Source of the DNA: Acidobacteriota bacterium
GTDB lineage: Bacteria; Acidobacteriota; Vicinamibacteria; Vicinamibacterales; SCN-69-37
Length of the DNA stretch: 41,906 nucleotides
Assembly (NCBI GenBank): GCA_013203475.1
Contig: JABMNV010000041.1
Location: forward strand, 1-41,906
Reading direction: 5' to 3'
How positions within the stretch are numbered: the stretch's first letter is position 1; each line of letters begins with the position of its first letter. This document shows positions 25,107 to 32,387 of this stretch, piece by piece. The translations under genes and the position numbers were made by a program. The notes beneath the pieces are model-generated. The model was not told where the DNA came from. It saw only the letters and a list, made by a program, of their open reading frames with translations, and did no database searches.

Positions 25107-25705
25107 AACGACGCCTCGCGACTATTCCCTCAACAAACGAGCAGTGTTCCACAAAGCCAAGCGACTCGTACAGTCGCCGGGCGGTACGATTTTCGTGGAT
25201 CACATTTAGCACAATCACGGGAACACCAGCCGATCGCAACTGCGACACGATTTCGGTCGTGATGGCCTTGGCGTAGCCGCGTCCCCGGAAGTCAGGATGG
25301 GTGCAAACGTTGCCGATGGCCGCCACCCCCTCCTCGGTATTCAGAATGTGGGTGCCACCCACGGCCGCCAACCCACCGCAGTCATCCGCGATGCCGAAGA
25401 ACAAACCATCCGCCACCTGATAGGAGGCGAACCCGTCGGGAGCAAAGGAGCCGCTCTGCGCGATCAGCGACTCGATTGCAGGTACATCAGACGGCCCGAG
25501 ATGGAGCAGCCGATGCCCAACAGGGCCCAGCGCCACGTTCGGGCCCAGAGACATGCGCACCATGGCCCGACGGTCGGCGCCAGCATAGTGCGCCTCCACG
25601 GCGGGACGGCATTAAGTCGACGCGCAGGTCGGCAAGGCCATACGCCGACCACACGGGGTCGGCGAGAAGAATTTCCCGGATGCGAGGGTTCTCAAGCCGC
25701 CGCAC
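25069..25705 (-). pseudogene. GNAT acetyltransferase, frameshifted
   Basis: The C-terminal part (25599 down to 25069) has the acetyl-CoA site NVCTHPDFRGRGYAKAI and the end motif VIHENRTARRLYESLGFVEH of GNAT N-acetyltransferases. The N-terminal part lies in another frame, starting at GTG 25705 (RRLENPRIREILLADPVWSA and so on, typical of this GNAT group). The two frames must join between about 25599 and 25612, because the C-terminal frame meets a TAA at 25612-25614. A single indel, real or sequencing-derived, explains this. If GTG 25599 were used as start, a shortened but possibly folded GNAT of 176 residues could still be made. The substrate is unknown. Confidence 0.68.
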
Positions 25706-25714
25706 AGTCGCGAT

Positions 25715-25903
25715 TCACTTCTGCGCGGCCTGAAGGTTGCCGCCGGCCAACGGTCCGCTCGTCTGATACACCACCGTGCCACTGCCGTCGAATACCGTCA
25801 GGACCAATGAATCCCTGCGCCGACAGGGTTCACCACGATCGACGGCCGTGGCCTCAAAGGTCTTGAGGCGACAGGCACGTTTGTGGCTGAGCGAAGTGGG
25901 CCG
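25715..25903 (-). pseudogene. C-terminal coding remnant, family not recognised
   Basis: An open minus-strand frame of 62 codons without a start. Its end is protein-like (DSLVLTVFDGSGTVVYQTSG, then PLAGGNLQAAQK) and stops 9 nt before the GNAT GTG, as the last part of a lost upstream operon gene would. Its upstream half overlaps, on the opposite strand, the plus-strand remnant at 25829, so at most one of the two is coding in the overlap. Confidence 0.35.
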
Positions 25904-26075
25904 TCACGAGAGGACCGTCCGGCGCGCGGTCAGCAGGCCACCTATAGCGGAAGCGTCGTGAACGACGCCATGACATTGCGTGTCGTCGTGGAGGGCCAAG
26001 GACCCGCAGGGCATCACCTACCAACTCACCAACGGCCGCCGCGGGAACCTGACACAGTGCCGAGACTGGTCCTGA
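25829..26075 (+). pseudogene. C-terminal fragment of a small conserved exported protein family, frameshifted
   Basis: The plus strand reads GLKGLEATGTFVAERSGPSR, then QQATYSGSVVNDAMTLRVVV in one frame. After a +1 shift at about 25991-25998 it reads KDPQGITYQLTNGRRGNLTQ and CRDWS, ending with TGA at 26073-26075. The pattern (GxF...ERGGP...RPAxYxGxVxxxxMxLxV...LTxCR) is one I know from small secreted proteins of Acidobacteria and relatives, of unknown function. The N-terminal half and signal peptide are missing. No start codon can be assigned. It is a decayed gene piece. Confidence 0.55.
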
Positions 26076-26112
26076 TCAGAGGGATCTTGAGGGCCGGGGG
26101 CGTGCCAGGGGC

Positions 26113-27240
26113 TCACGCCAGCATCGCTCGTGTCGTCGCCACCAGCACGTCGCGGCAGATATCGACATCCGCGAGATTCACGTACTCCTCCACGCTGTGA
26201 AGGCCGGCCCCGCCGGGGCCGAACAGGACCGATGGAATGCCTGCACCAGCCAGAATCGCCGCATCGGTCCAGAACGACATACCTGTCGGCTTGGGTGACA
26301 ACCCATGTGCCGAAAGCGCCTGCCCCAGTACCACTGGCAGCGCTGCGCTCGGATCGAGGCGGTAGGGCGCGCGCGAGGTCAGCAGTCTGACGTCACCCCG
26401 AAAAGAGTCATCCGCCGCCCGGAGGTTCGCCAGCATCACACCGACTTCCCCGGACACGACGCGGTCATCCTCGCCTGATACGGTGCGCCGTTCATACTGC
26501 AGTGTGCAGCGATCGGGATAGACACTGAGTTCGCGTCCTCCCGCGATGATCGACGCGTGTAGCGACGCGGTTCCTTGATACGCAGAGGGCAGGCGGGCCT
26601 GGAGTTCACGGTCCTTCGCTTCAAGCGCCATCAGCACACGGGCCATGTCAACGATGGCATCACGTCCCTCGGCGGGGCGACTCCCATGCGCGGCGCGGCC
26701 GGTCGTGACCACCTCCAACCACGCGAACCCCTTGTGTCCGATCGCCAGCGCCAAGTCGGTTGGCTCGGTCACAATTGCGGCATCCGCCGTCCACTCCTTC
26801 ACCAGCGCATCGGCTCCAAGGCTGGTGTACTCCTCATCGACGACACACGCGACCAGAAGCCGACCGCGCGTCCAGCCGCTCGCCAGTTCCGCCGCGGCGG
26901 CAATCATCGCCGCGACGCCGCCTTTCATGTCCTGCGCACCCCTGGCATACAGCCGGCCATCCGTCACCCGAGGAGTAAAGGGATCGATCATCCCGGCCAC
27001 ACCCACCGTATCGAGGTGACCGCAGAACATCAGCGTCGGACCGGGCTCGCGCCCCTCCAGCACGCCAATGACGTTGGGTCGCCCTGGTGCGACCTCCTGC
27101 AGAACAACGTCGAGACCGGCGGTACGCAGCGCGCCGGCAGCCACCGCTCCCACGGCAGCTTCGCCAGGGGCACCCGGCACCAAGGACGGGTTCATGGAGT
27201 TGACCGAAACGAGATCCTCAAGAAGCGCGCGGGTATTCAT
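26113..27240 (-). CDS. M20-family peptidase (ArgE/DapE type)
   Basis: Cytosolic-type zinc amidohydrolase of 375 residues that removes acyl groups or cleaves small peptides. Metal-site motifs in order: MFCGHLDTVG, ARGAQDMKGGVAAMIAAAAE, CVVDEEYTSLGADAL, IVTEPTDLALAIGHKG, and the terminal GPGGAGLHSVEEYVNL. The inserted lid domain starts near HKGFAWLEVVTTGRAAHGSR. The exact substrate (acetylornithine, succinyl-diaminopimelate or another N-acyl amino acid) cannot be told; no arginine or lysine biosynthesis genes adjoin it. ATG 27240 follows a TATTAT box by 8 nt with no ribosome site. It is divergent from cca by 23 bp. Confidence 0.92.
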   Translation of the reverse strand: MNTRALLEDLVSVNSMNPSLVPGAPGEAAVGAVAAGALRTAGLDVVLQEVAPGRPNVIGVLEGREPGPTLMFCGHLDTVGVAGMIDPFTPRVTDGRLYARGAQDMKGGVAAMIAAAAELASGWTRGRLLVACVVDEEYTSLGADALVKEWTADAAIVTEPTDLALAIGHKGFAWLEVVTTGRAAHGSRPAEGRDAIVDMARVLMALEAKDRELQARLPSAYQGTASLHASIIAGGRELSVYPDRCTLQYERRTVSGEDDRVVSGEVGVMLANLRAADDSFRGDVRLLTSRAPYRLDPSAALPVVLGQALSAHGLSPKPTGMSFWTDAAILAGAGIPSVLFGPGGAGLHSVEEYVNLADVDICRDVLVATTRAMLA

Positions 27241-27263
27241 GTACGTGAATAATAGATTCAGTC
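27241..27263. promoter_or_regulatory. 23-bp divergent gap containing both -10-like boxes
   Basis: Minus strand: TATTAT (plus 27249-27254), 8 nt before the M20 ATG. Plus strand: TAGATT (27253-27258), 5 nt before the CCA-enzyme ATG. With only 23 bp between start codons there is no room for ordinary leaders, so both mRNAs must be leaderless or the real promoters lie inside the opposite gene. Confidence 0.5.
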
Positions 27264-28667
27264 ATGGTCCTGAATACACCTCCATCGCCGGTGCTCGACA
27301 TTGCCCGCGCGGTGCAGCGACGCGGCGGACGCGCGTTGATCGTCGGCGGCTGGGTCCGCGATGGCCTGCTGGGTCGGCAAGCCAAGGATCTGGATTTGGA
27401 AGTGTTCGGAATCGCGCCCGAACCGCTCAAAGAGCTCCTCAACGCCTTTGGGTCGGTGAACACGGTTGGCGAAAGTTTCACAGTCTTCAAGGTTGGCGAC
27501 ATGGACGTCTCGCTGCCACGGCGTGAGTCGAAAACCGGTCGGGGACACAAAGGGTTTACCGTGGAGGGCGATCCGACGTTGTCCTTTGCTGAGGCGGCAC
27601 GACGCCGCGACTTCACGATGAACGCGATGTTGTGGGACCCGCTCACTGAGGAACTGATCGATCCGTGGCAGGGTGCCCGGGACCTGGAGGCCCGCGTCCT
27701 GCGGGCGGTCGACCCAACCACATTCGCCGACGACAGCCTTCGCGTCCTGCGCGCACTTCAATTCGCGGCGCGGTTTGACTTGACGATTGACCCGGACACG
27801 GCGGCCCTCTGTCGATCACTGGCGCTCGACGACCTTCCGGCGGAACGTATCTGGGGCGAGGTTGAGAAGCTGCTGCTTCGCGCGGACAAGCCGTCAGGCG
27901 GCCTGGCGCTGGCGCGTGAACTTGGCGTCGTCGATCAGCTGTGGCCTGAACTCAAGGCCCTGATTGGCTGCGAGCAGGAACATGAATGGCACCCAGAAGG
28001 CGATGTCTGGGTGCACACCTTGATGGTGGTGGACCAGGCGCGCGCGAGACTCGACGGCCTCGATCATCCCCGCGCCGCGGTCATGATGCTCAGCGCTCTG
28101 TGCCACGACATGGGGAAACCCGCCACGACGAGATTCGAGGACGGGCGCATTCGCTCCAAAGGACACGAAGAGGCCGGTGTCGCCCCAGCCACCGCGTTTC
28201 TCGACCGCCTCAACATTCATACGATCGGCGGCTACGACGTCCGCCACACCGTGCTGGGCATCGTGGCTCACCACCTGAAACCGACGATGTTTTTCAAGTC
28301 GCCGACGCCGGTCAGCGACGGTGCCTTCAGGCGGCTGGCGTTGAAAGTGAATCCGGAGTTACTCGCACGGTTTGCAAAAGCGGATTGTCACGGTCGCCTG
28401 GGTACTTTTGATTGCGCGGCGATGGACTGGTTCCTGGAGCGCGCGCAGGCCCTGGGCGTGGAACACCAGCCGCCAGCGCCATTTTTGCTTGGCCGTCATG
28501 TGTTGGCCCTCGGCGTCAGACCGGGGCCAGACGTGGGTGCGCTGCTGCACGCGGTGTATGAGCTGCAACTCGATGGCGACGTCACGTCGCTCGACGAAGC
28601 GATCGTGCGCCTCAAAGCGTGTCTGGCGGATCCGAGCCGGGCGCCAGTTCCACCACGAGGTCGCTGA
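27264..28667 (+). CDS. cca: CCA-adding enzyme / polynucleotide adenylyltransferase with HD domain
   Basis: 467 residues. The nucleotidyltransferase head contains LIVGGWVRDGLLGRQAKDLD and DLEVFG (catalytic Asp pair), then the RRRDFTMNAMLWDPLTEEL motif and the neck RVLRALQFAARFDL. The C-terminal HD phosphohydrolase has HPEGDVWVHTLMVVDQ and LSALCHDMGKPATT. HD domains in this class remove 2',3'-cyclic phosphates during tRNA repair. It completes tRNA 3' ends (CCA). The long form with HD is the usual proteobacterial-type layout. The start is ATG 27264 in a 23-bp divergent gap; no ribosome site is visible. Confidence 0.92.
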   Translation: MVLNTPPSPVLDIARAVQRRGGRALIVGGWVRDGLLGRQAKDLDLEVFGIAPEPLKELLNAFGSVNTVGESFTVFKVGDMDVSLPRRESKTGRGHKGFTVEGDPTLSFAEAARRRDFTMNAMLWDPLTEELIDPWQGARDLEARVLRAVDPTTFADDSLRVLRALQFAARFDLTIDPDTAALCRSLALDDLPAERIWGEVEKLLLRADKPSGGLALARELGVVDQLWPELKALIGCEQEHEWHPEGDVWVHTLMVVDQARARLDGLDHPRAAVMMLSALCHDMGKPATTRFEDGRIRSKGHEEAGVAPATAFLDRLNIHTIGGYDVRHTVLGIVAHHLKPTMFFKSPTPVSDGAFRRLALKVNPELLARFAKADCHGRLGTFDCAAMDWFLERAQALGVEHQPPAPFLLGRHVLALGVRPGPDVGALLHAVYELQLDGDVTSLDEAIVRLKACLADPSRAPVPPRGR

Positions 28668-28710
28668 GCATCACGTCGCGCCTCAACGAGCGGCCGCCTG
28701 GTGCGTGCCC

Positions 28711-29214
28711 TCAGCCCTGGCGGGCGATGGCCGCCAGCGGCATCGGTCCCGTACTGGAATTCTCACCAGCAATCACTCGACGAAGATAACCGGCCTGCCC
28801 CAGGTGGAACGACAGGTGCGCTCCAAGGTGCACCAGAAACTGCGCGGTGTTAATCGTCTGCCCGCCCACCTGCTCGGGAAAATCTGACTCCAATGTGGTC
28901 GACGACAATGTCGGCAATACCGTGGCCATCATGCCGATGGTTGTCTGCAACTCGCCCACGACATCGCCGCGTGAGCCGTCGCGCTGATTGAACTCGCGGT
29001 CACGCTGGCGGGCGTAGCCGGTCTTGCCGAGCACCTGTCCGACAAAGTGCTGCAGGTTCCCACAGACGTGCAGCGCGAGATTCCCTACCGAGTTGGTGAC
29101 ACCAGGCCGCACGTCCCAGAGAGACGTATCATCGGCGCAGGCCGCAACCTCGCGGATAAATCCCTGAAGTTCACGCACGATCTGAATCTGCAGCATCGAA
29201 ATCAAAGAAGGCAT
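28711..29214 (-). CDS. DinB-superfamily (DUF1572-like) protein
   Basis: 167-residue four-helix protein of the DinB/YfiT fold. The likely metal-binding histidines are in NSVGNLALHVCGNLQHFVGQ and in LVHLGAHLSFHLGQAGYLRR. Members are often small-thiol-linked transferases or of unknown function. DUF1572 proteins typically carry this central histidine triad. The start is ATG 29214, and a 16-bp duplicated segment lies just upstream. Product and pathway are unknown; neighbours give no hint. Confidence 0.8.
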   Translation of the reverse strand: MPSLISMLQIQIVRELQGFIREVAACADDTSLWDVRPGVTNSVGNLALHVCGNLQHFVGQVLGKTGYARQRDREFNQRDGSRGDVVGELQTTIGMMATVLPTLSSTTLESDFPEQVGGQTINTAQFLVHLGAHLSFHLGQAGYLRRVIAGENSSTGPMPLAAIARQG

Positions 29215-29228
29215 GAAAGGGAATCATA

Positions 29229-29260
29229 GGGGTCCAGAGGTCCTGGGGTCCAGAGGGCCT
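29229..29260. repeat. Two tandem 16-bp units upstream of the DinB-like gene
   Basis: ggggtccagaggtcct (29229-29244) and ggggtccagagggcct (29245-29260) differ at one base. They lie 15 nt before the DinB-like start codon on its upstream side. Slippage or a duplicated protein-binding site are both possible. Confidence 0.75.
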
Positions 29261-29444
29261 GGCCAAGCGAGAGAAGGCCTTGTCGCTTGCCACAGGCTCA
29301 ACAGCCAGCCGACCGTGATTAAGCAGCAGTTCGCGGTCGGCTCCAGTTTCGTGAGAAACAACGCGCCGACGCGTGCGCGCAGGCAGCGCAGGAGCTGGAG
29401 GCGCGCGATCGCCTGCTCTGATGGCCTGGCATTGGTTCAGCCTC
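29261..29444. other. Gene-poor gap with possible coding remnant
   Basis: No intact gene. On the plus strand 29353-29421 reads EKQRADACAQAAQELEARDR followed by LL and a stop, a coiled-coil tail of the kind that ends Uma2-type endonuclease proteins, but nothing upstream in that frame supports it. I treat it as a possible decayed C-terminus only. Confidence 0.25.
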
Positions 29445-29987
29445 TCAAATTCCTGTGGGTAAGCGCTCAACGCGACCCTCAAGGATCTGGTCCCCAATCG
29501 CGACATAGAGGTCGCGCTCGTTGACTGACAACGAAAACGCCATGCGTCGATCGAGCGCCGTGGTCATCCCGTCGAGCAGTTTTCGGTCGATCCGGTAGAG
29601 TTCGAGCGCGTCGATGCGGTGAATACGTTCGTTCGCCCACAGCCGCAACATCTGCGCGGGATCCTTGTGGGTGTAGATCGCGACGCGGTCCGCCGCTTTC
29701 CCCGCCTTGTGCACACGCCCCGCATCTGGCGTACCAACTTCGATCCACACCCGAATGCGCCCGGTCAGATCACGTACGGCCACTGTCGGTTCGTCGGGAT
29801 CAGAGATCCCCTTGGAGAACGAAATACCGTCCGTATACTCCAGGCAATACGCCAGCACCCGGGTGACCAGGTAGTCCTCTGACTCTGATGGGTGCCGCGG
29901 CACCCGGAGTTCAAGGTGTTCATACACCCCGCGATCGCTGTCAGCGAGGTCGATATCAAAGTTGTACATGGTGGAGGTCAGGGCCAC
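29445..29987 (-). CDS. YaeQ-family protein
   Basis: 180-residue cytosolic protein of the YaeQ family (restriction-endonuclease-like fold, proposed to affect transcription or translation; the real function is unclear). Family landmarks: MALTSTMYNFDIDLADSDRG, HPSESEDYLVTRVLAYCLEY, the conserved GISDPDEPTVAVRDLTGRI with VWIEVGTPDAGRVHKAGKAA (putative PD-D/ExK-like core) and the VAIYTHK segment. Length is that of E. coli YaeQ (181). ATG 29987 is the natural start. It stands alone on the minus strand between the gap at 29.3 kb and a divergent beta-barrel-like gene. Confidence 0.92.
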   Translation of the reverse strand: MALTSTMYNFDIDLADSDRGVYEHLELRVPRHPSESEDYLVTRVLAYCLEYTDGISFSKGISDPDEPTVAVRDLTGRIRVWIEVGTPDAGRVHKAGKAADRVAIYTHKDPAQMLRLWANERIHRIDALELYRIDRKLLDGMTTALDRRMAFSLSVNERDLYVAIGDQILEGRVERLPTGI

Positions 29988-30146
29988 TAGTGGCCCCGCC
30001 CGGTCTCAAGCGTTCCGTCCACATGTTCGGGCTTCGCCCCCACGACGACGGCGACGAAGGTCCCTTGTGAAGACATCCGCACACTCTACAGCGGAAGCTG
30101 CCGGAAGACCTTCAGGGTCACGCCAAAGTTGAAGTACGCTTGCGGC
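29988..30146. other. Intergenic region, divergent genes
   Basis: 159 nt between YaeQ and the beta-barrel-like gene. A minus-strand string at 30086-30142 reads AYFNFGVTLKVFRQLPL and a stop, which looks like the end of an outer-membrane barrel protein. It has no body upstream because that sequence is the leader of the plus-strand gene; it is either chance or a relic. Confidence 0.3.
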
Positions 30147-30836
30147 ATGTCGCCTGAGACAGTCCGCGTGGTCCGAAGGCTCTGTGCCGTCGCGTTATTG
30201 GTCGTGGTCGCGGGGCCAGCCGCCGCCCAAACGCCTGACCCGCCAACCCTACCCTCAGTCATCCCTGTGGCAGTCGCGCCTCTTCCATGGTTGGTGGTGG
30301 ACGTGCGCGGCGGCCTTCCGTCTCTGGGGCAGGATCTGATCACCGCAGGAGACTTGGGCGTGGCAGCCGCAGACTTGCCGAGTCGAGCAAAAGCCCTTGT
30401 CGTCGGTGCGCATGCGTATCCCATCAGGCGTGAATCCTTTAAGGTGGGTTTCGGCGCCGAAGTGCTGTTGGGCTCGGCGTCGAGTCAGAAAAAGGACGCC
30501 CAAGGCGAGCCTGCCGGGCCGGTGGTGCATCGTCGGGTCGATAGTCTGTCAGCCCAGGTGTCCTTGAACTTCGGTCGGGGCGCCGGGTGGAGCTACCTCA
30601 CCGTGGGTTCAGGGCCGTTCAAGTTCGAATCGTCTCTCGACGAGGCCGTGCCGGACGGCCAGGGGAGTTCGACGATCAACTTCGGCGGCGGCGCACGTTG
30701 GTTCAATTGGGCCCACATCGCATTCACGATGGATTTACGGTTTTACCTCACAAAACCTGGAAATCCCACGCTGGTCACAGCCGGCCGGGAGCGTAAAAAG
30801 GTCGTCCTGCTTTCAGCGGGAATCTCCATCAAGTAA
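30147..30836 (+). CDS. Exported protein, probable outer-membrane beta-barrel
   Basis: 229 residues. The leader is RRLCAVALLVVVAGPAAAQ, with AAAQ-T cleavage. The mature part has alternating hydrophobic/polar strands (SLSAQVSLNFGRGAGWSYLT, INFGGGARWFNWAHIAFTMD, KKVVLLSAGISIK) and Gly/aromatic-rich turns typical of small outer-membrane barrels. I recognise no named family. I start at ATG 30147, since an earlier TTG at 30129 adds residues before the basic leader. It lies 50 nt before infA but is probably a separate transcript, as a -10 box for infA lies between. Function unknown. Confidence 0.75.
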   Translation: MSPETVRVVRRLCAVALLVVVAGPAAAQTPDPPTLPSVIPVAVAPLPWLVVDVRGGLPSLGQDLITAGDLGVAAADLPSRAKALVVGAHAYPIRRESFKVGFGAEVLLGSASSQKKDAQGEPAGPVVHRRVDSLSAQVSLNFGRGAGWSYLTVGSGPFKFESSLDEAVPDGQGSSTINFGGGARWFNWAHIAFTMDLRFYLTKPGNPTLVTAGRERKKVVLLSAGISIK

Positions 30837-30856
30837 GGCCCAGCCCTCCGTTCGGT

Positions 30857-30878
30857 TATACTTACAGGCTTGAAAGGA
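30857..30878 (+). promoter_or_regulatory. -10 box and ribosome site of infA
   Basis: TATACT at 30857-30862, then AAAGGA at 30873-30878, 8 nt before the TTG start (30887). This is one of the few genes here with a conventional short leader. No clear -35. Confidence 0.55.
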
Positions 30879-30886
30879 CTGCGAAT

Positions 30887-31105
30887 TTGAGCAAGGACGA
30901 TCTCATTGATGTCCAAGGCACCGTGGTCGCCGTGCATAGCGGCGGTCTGTATCGTGTGCAAGTGGATTCCGGCCACGAAGTGTTGGCCCAGTTGAGTGGC
31001 CGGATGCGCCGCTTCCGTATTAAGGTCGTCCCAGGCGACCGGGTGACCGTGGGTATCTCGCCCTACGACCCTACCCGTGGCATCATCACCTTCCGCGCTC
31101 GCTAA
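30887..31105 (+). CDS. infA: Translation initiation factor IF-1
   Basis: 72 residues, exactly the normal IF-1 length, one OB fold. IF-1 occupies the ribosomal A site during initiation. Key sequence: SKDDLIDVQGTVVAVHSGGL and LAQLSGRMRRFRIKVVPGDR, ending GISPYDPTRGIITFRAR; the usual invariant GxMRxxRI region is here GRMRRFRIKV. The start codon is TTG 30887 supported by AAAGGA. The stop lies inside the DEAD-box gene's frame if that begins at GTG 31077 (29-nt overlap), so coupling of IF-1 and the helicase is likely. Confidence 0.95.
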   Translation: MSKDDLIDVQGTVVAVHSGGLYRVQVDSGHEVLAQLSGRMRRFRIKVVPGDRVTVGISPYDPTRGIITFRAR

Positions 31106-32387
31106 GTCGCACGAACGTGTATTGACGACAAACTCCGAAGCTCCTAGGCCAAGACGCCGGCGTCCGAAGTCCGGTGAGGGCGTGGGCAGCGGCCCACGTC
31201 CGTCAGCCCGGCCGTCTGCGCGTCCGCGCGCGGCATCAACGACACGGGTATCTGAGCCGTTTGATCCGGCCCCGGTTCCGTTCACCTCGCTCATCTCGGC
31301 GCCTGCGGTCCTTGATGCGCTGGCGCAGCGTGGATATGTGGCGACCACGCCTATCCAAAGCGCAGTGCTTCCCTATGCCCTGAAGGGCCGCCCCGTGATC
31401 GGGTGCGCCGAAACCGGCACAGGCAAGACGGCCGCGTATCTGCTCCCCATTCTGGTCAAGTTGATGGCTGCCGGGCATACTGACTCACACACGCACACGC
31501 GTGCGCTGATTCTGGCGCCGACCCGCGAACTGGCGACGCAGATTGACGATGAGATTCAGGGGTTTGCGTATCACGCCCCAGTCGCCAGTGTGCCCGTCTA
31601 CGGTGGCGTGCCAATGGGACCACAGGAACGCGCCCTCGAGGCTGGCGTCGATATTGTCGTCGCCACGCCGGGGCGCCTGCTCGATCACATGCGGAGCGGT
31701 GTCGGGGACTTCAGCAAGGTCGAAGTGTTTGTCCTCGACGAAGCCGACCGGATGATGGACATGGGCTTCTGGCCCGACGTGCGCCGCATCGCCGAGATGA
31801 TGCCGACAACGGGCAATCGGCAGACCATGCTTTTTTCGGCGACGATGCCGGAAGAAGTGATGCGATTTGCGGACGAACTGGCACCCGATGCCGCGTTCAT
31901 TCAGGTGGGATCGAGTCGTGGCCCTGCGGCGACCATCACGCATGAGGCCCGCATTGTGTCGGGACGCGAAAAATCGTCCATTCTTGCCCGGGAACTTCGC
32001 CGCGAGCGCGGAACGACCATCGTGTTTGTGAACACCAAGATCGGTTGCGATCGCCTCGCCCGTCAACTGCACCAGTCGGGCCTGCGCGCTCAGGCTGTGC
32101 ATGCGGATCGCCCGCAAAAGGAGCGGACGGAAACCATCGAGGCCTTCCGGGCCGGTCGGGTCAAAGTACTCGTCGCCACAGATGTCGCCGCGCGCGGACT
32201 GGACATTGACAATGTGGCGCTCATTGTCAATTACGAGGTGCCCCGGTCGCTCGATACCTACGTCCATCGCGTCGGTCGCACGGGCCGAAACGACGCCACG
32301 GGCCACGCGCTGACCTTGGCCGACGAGGGCGAGCGGTCGTACCTCGAAGACATCGAAAAGGCCTTCGGACTGCAACTGCTCAGCTGA
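31077..32387 (+). CDS. DEAD-box ATP-dependent RNA helicase
   Basis: 436-residue RNA helicase of the RhlE/DeaD type, which unwinds short RNA duplexes in ribosome assembly or cold adaptation. Motifs: Q-motif region FTSLISAPAVLDALAQRGYV and TPIQ; I AETGTGKT; Ia PTREL; Ib TPGR; II VLDEADRMMDMGF; III SAT; V ATDVAARGLDI; VI HRVGRTGR. A basic N-terminal tail (RPRRRRPKSG and Arg/Pro/Ala-rich PRPSARPSARPRAAS) precedes the core. The tail's true start is uncertain: GTG 31077, inside infA, or TTG 31122; neither has a ribosome site. It ends directly against the convergent TPR gene with no gap. Confidence 0.93.
   Translation: MASSPSALAKSHERVLTTNSEAPRPRRRRPKSGEGVGSGPRPSARPSARPRAASTTRVSEPFDPAPVPFTSLISAPAVLDALAQRGYVATTPIQSAVLPYALKGRPVIGCAETGTGKTAAYLLPILVKLMAAGHTDSHTHTRALILAPTRELATQIDDEIQGFAYHAPVASVPVYGGVPMGPQERALEAGVDIVVATPGRLLDHMRSGVGDFSKVEVFVLDEADRMMDMGFWPDVRRIAEMMPTTGNRQTMLFSATMPEEVMRFADELAPDAAFIQVGSSRGPAATITHEARIVSGREKSSILARELRRERGTTIVFVNTKIGCDRLARQLHQSGLRAQAVHADRPQKERTETIEAFRAGRVKVLVATDVAARGLDIDNVALIVNYEVPRSLDTYVHRVGRTGRNDATGHALTLADEGERSYLEDIEKAFGLQLLS

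Noticed and set aside
29171-29506. 111-codon minus-strand frame between YaeQ and the DinB-like gene
   Set aside because: No ribosome site, no recognisable family, overlaps both flanking genes, and contains the 16-bp tandem repeat.
30086-30424. Minus-strand frame ending like a beta-barrel protein
   Set aside because: Only the last 17 residues look protein-like; the rest is antisense to the leader of the plus-strand gene, so it cannot be an intact gene.
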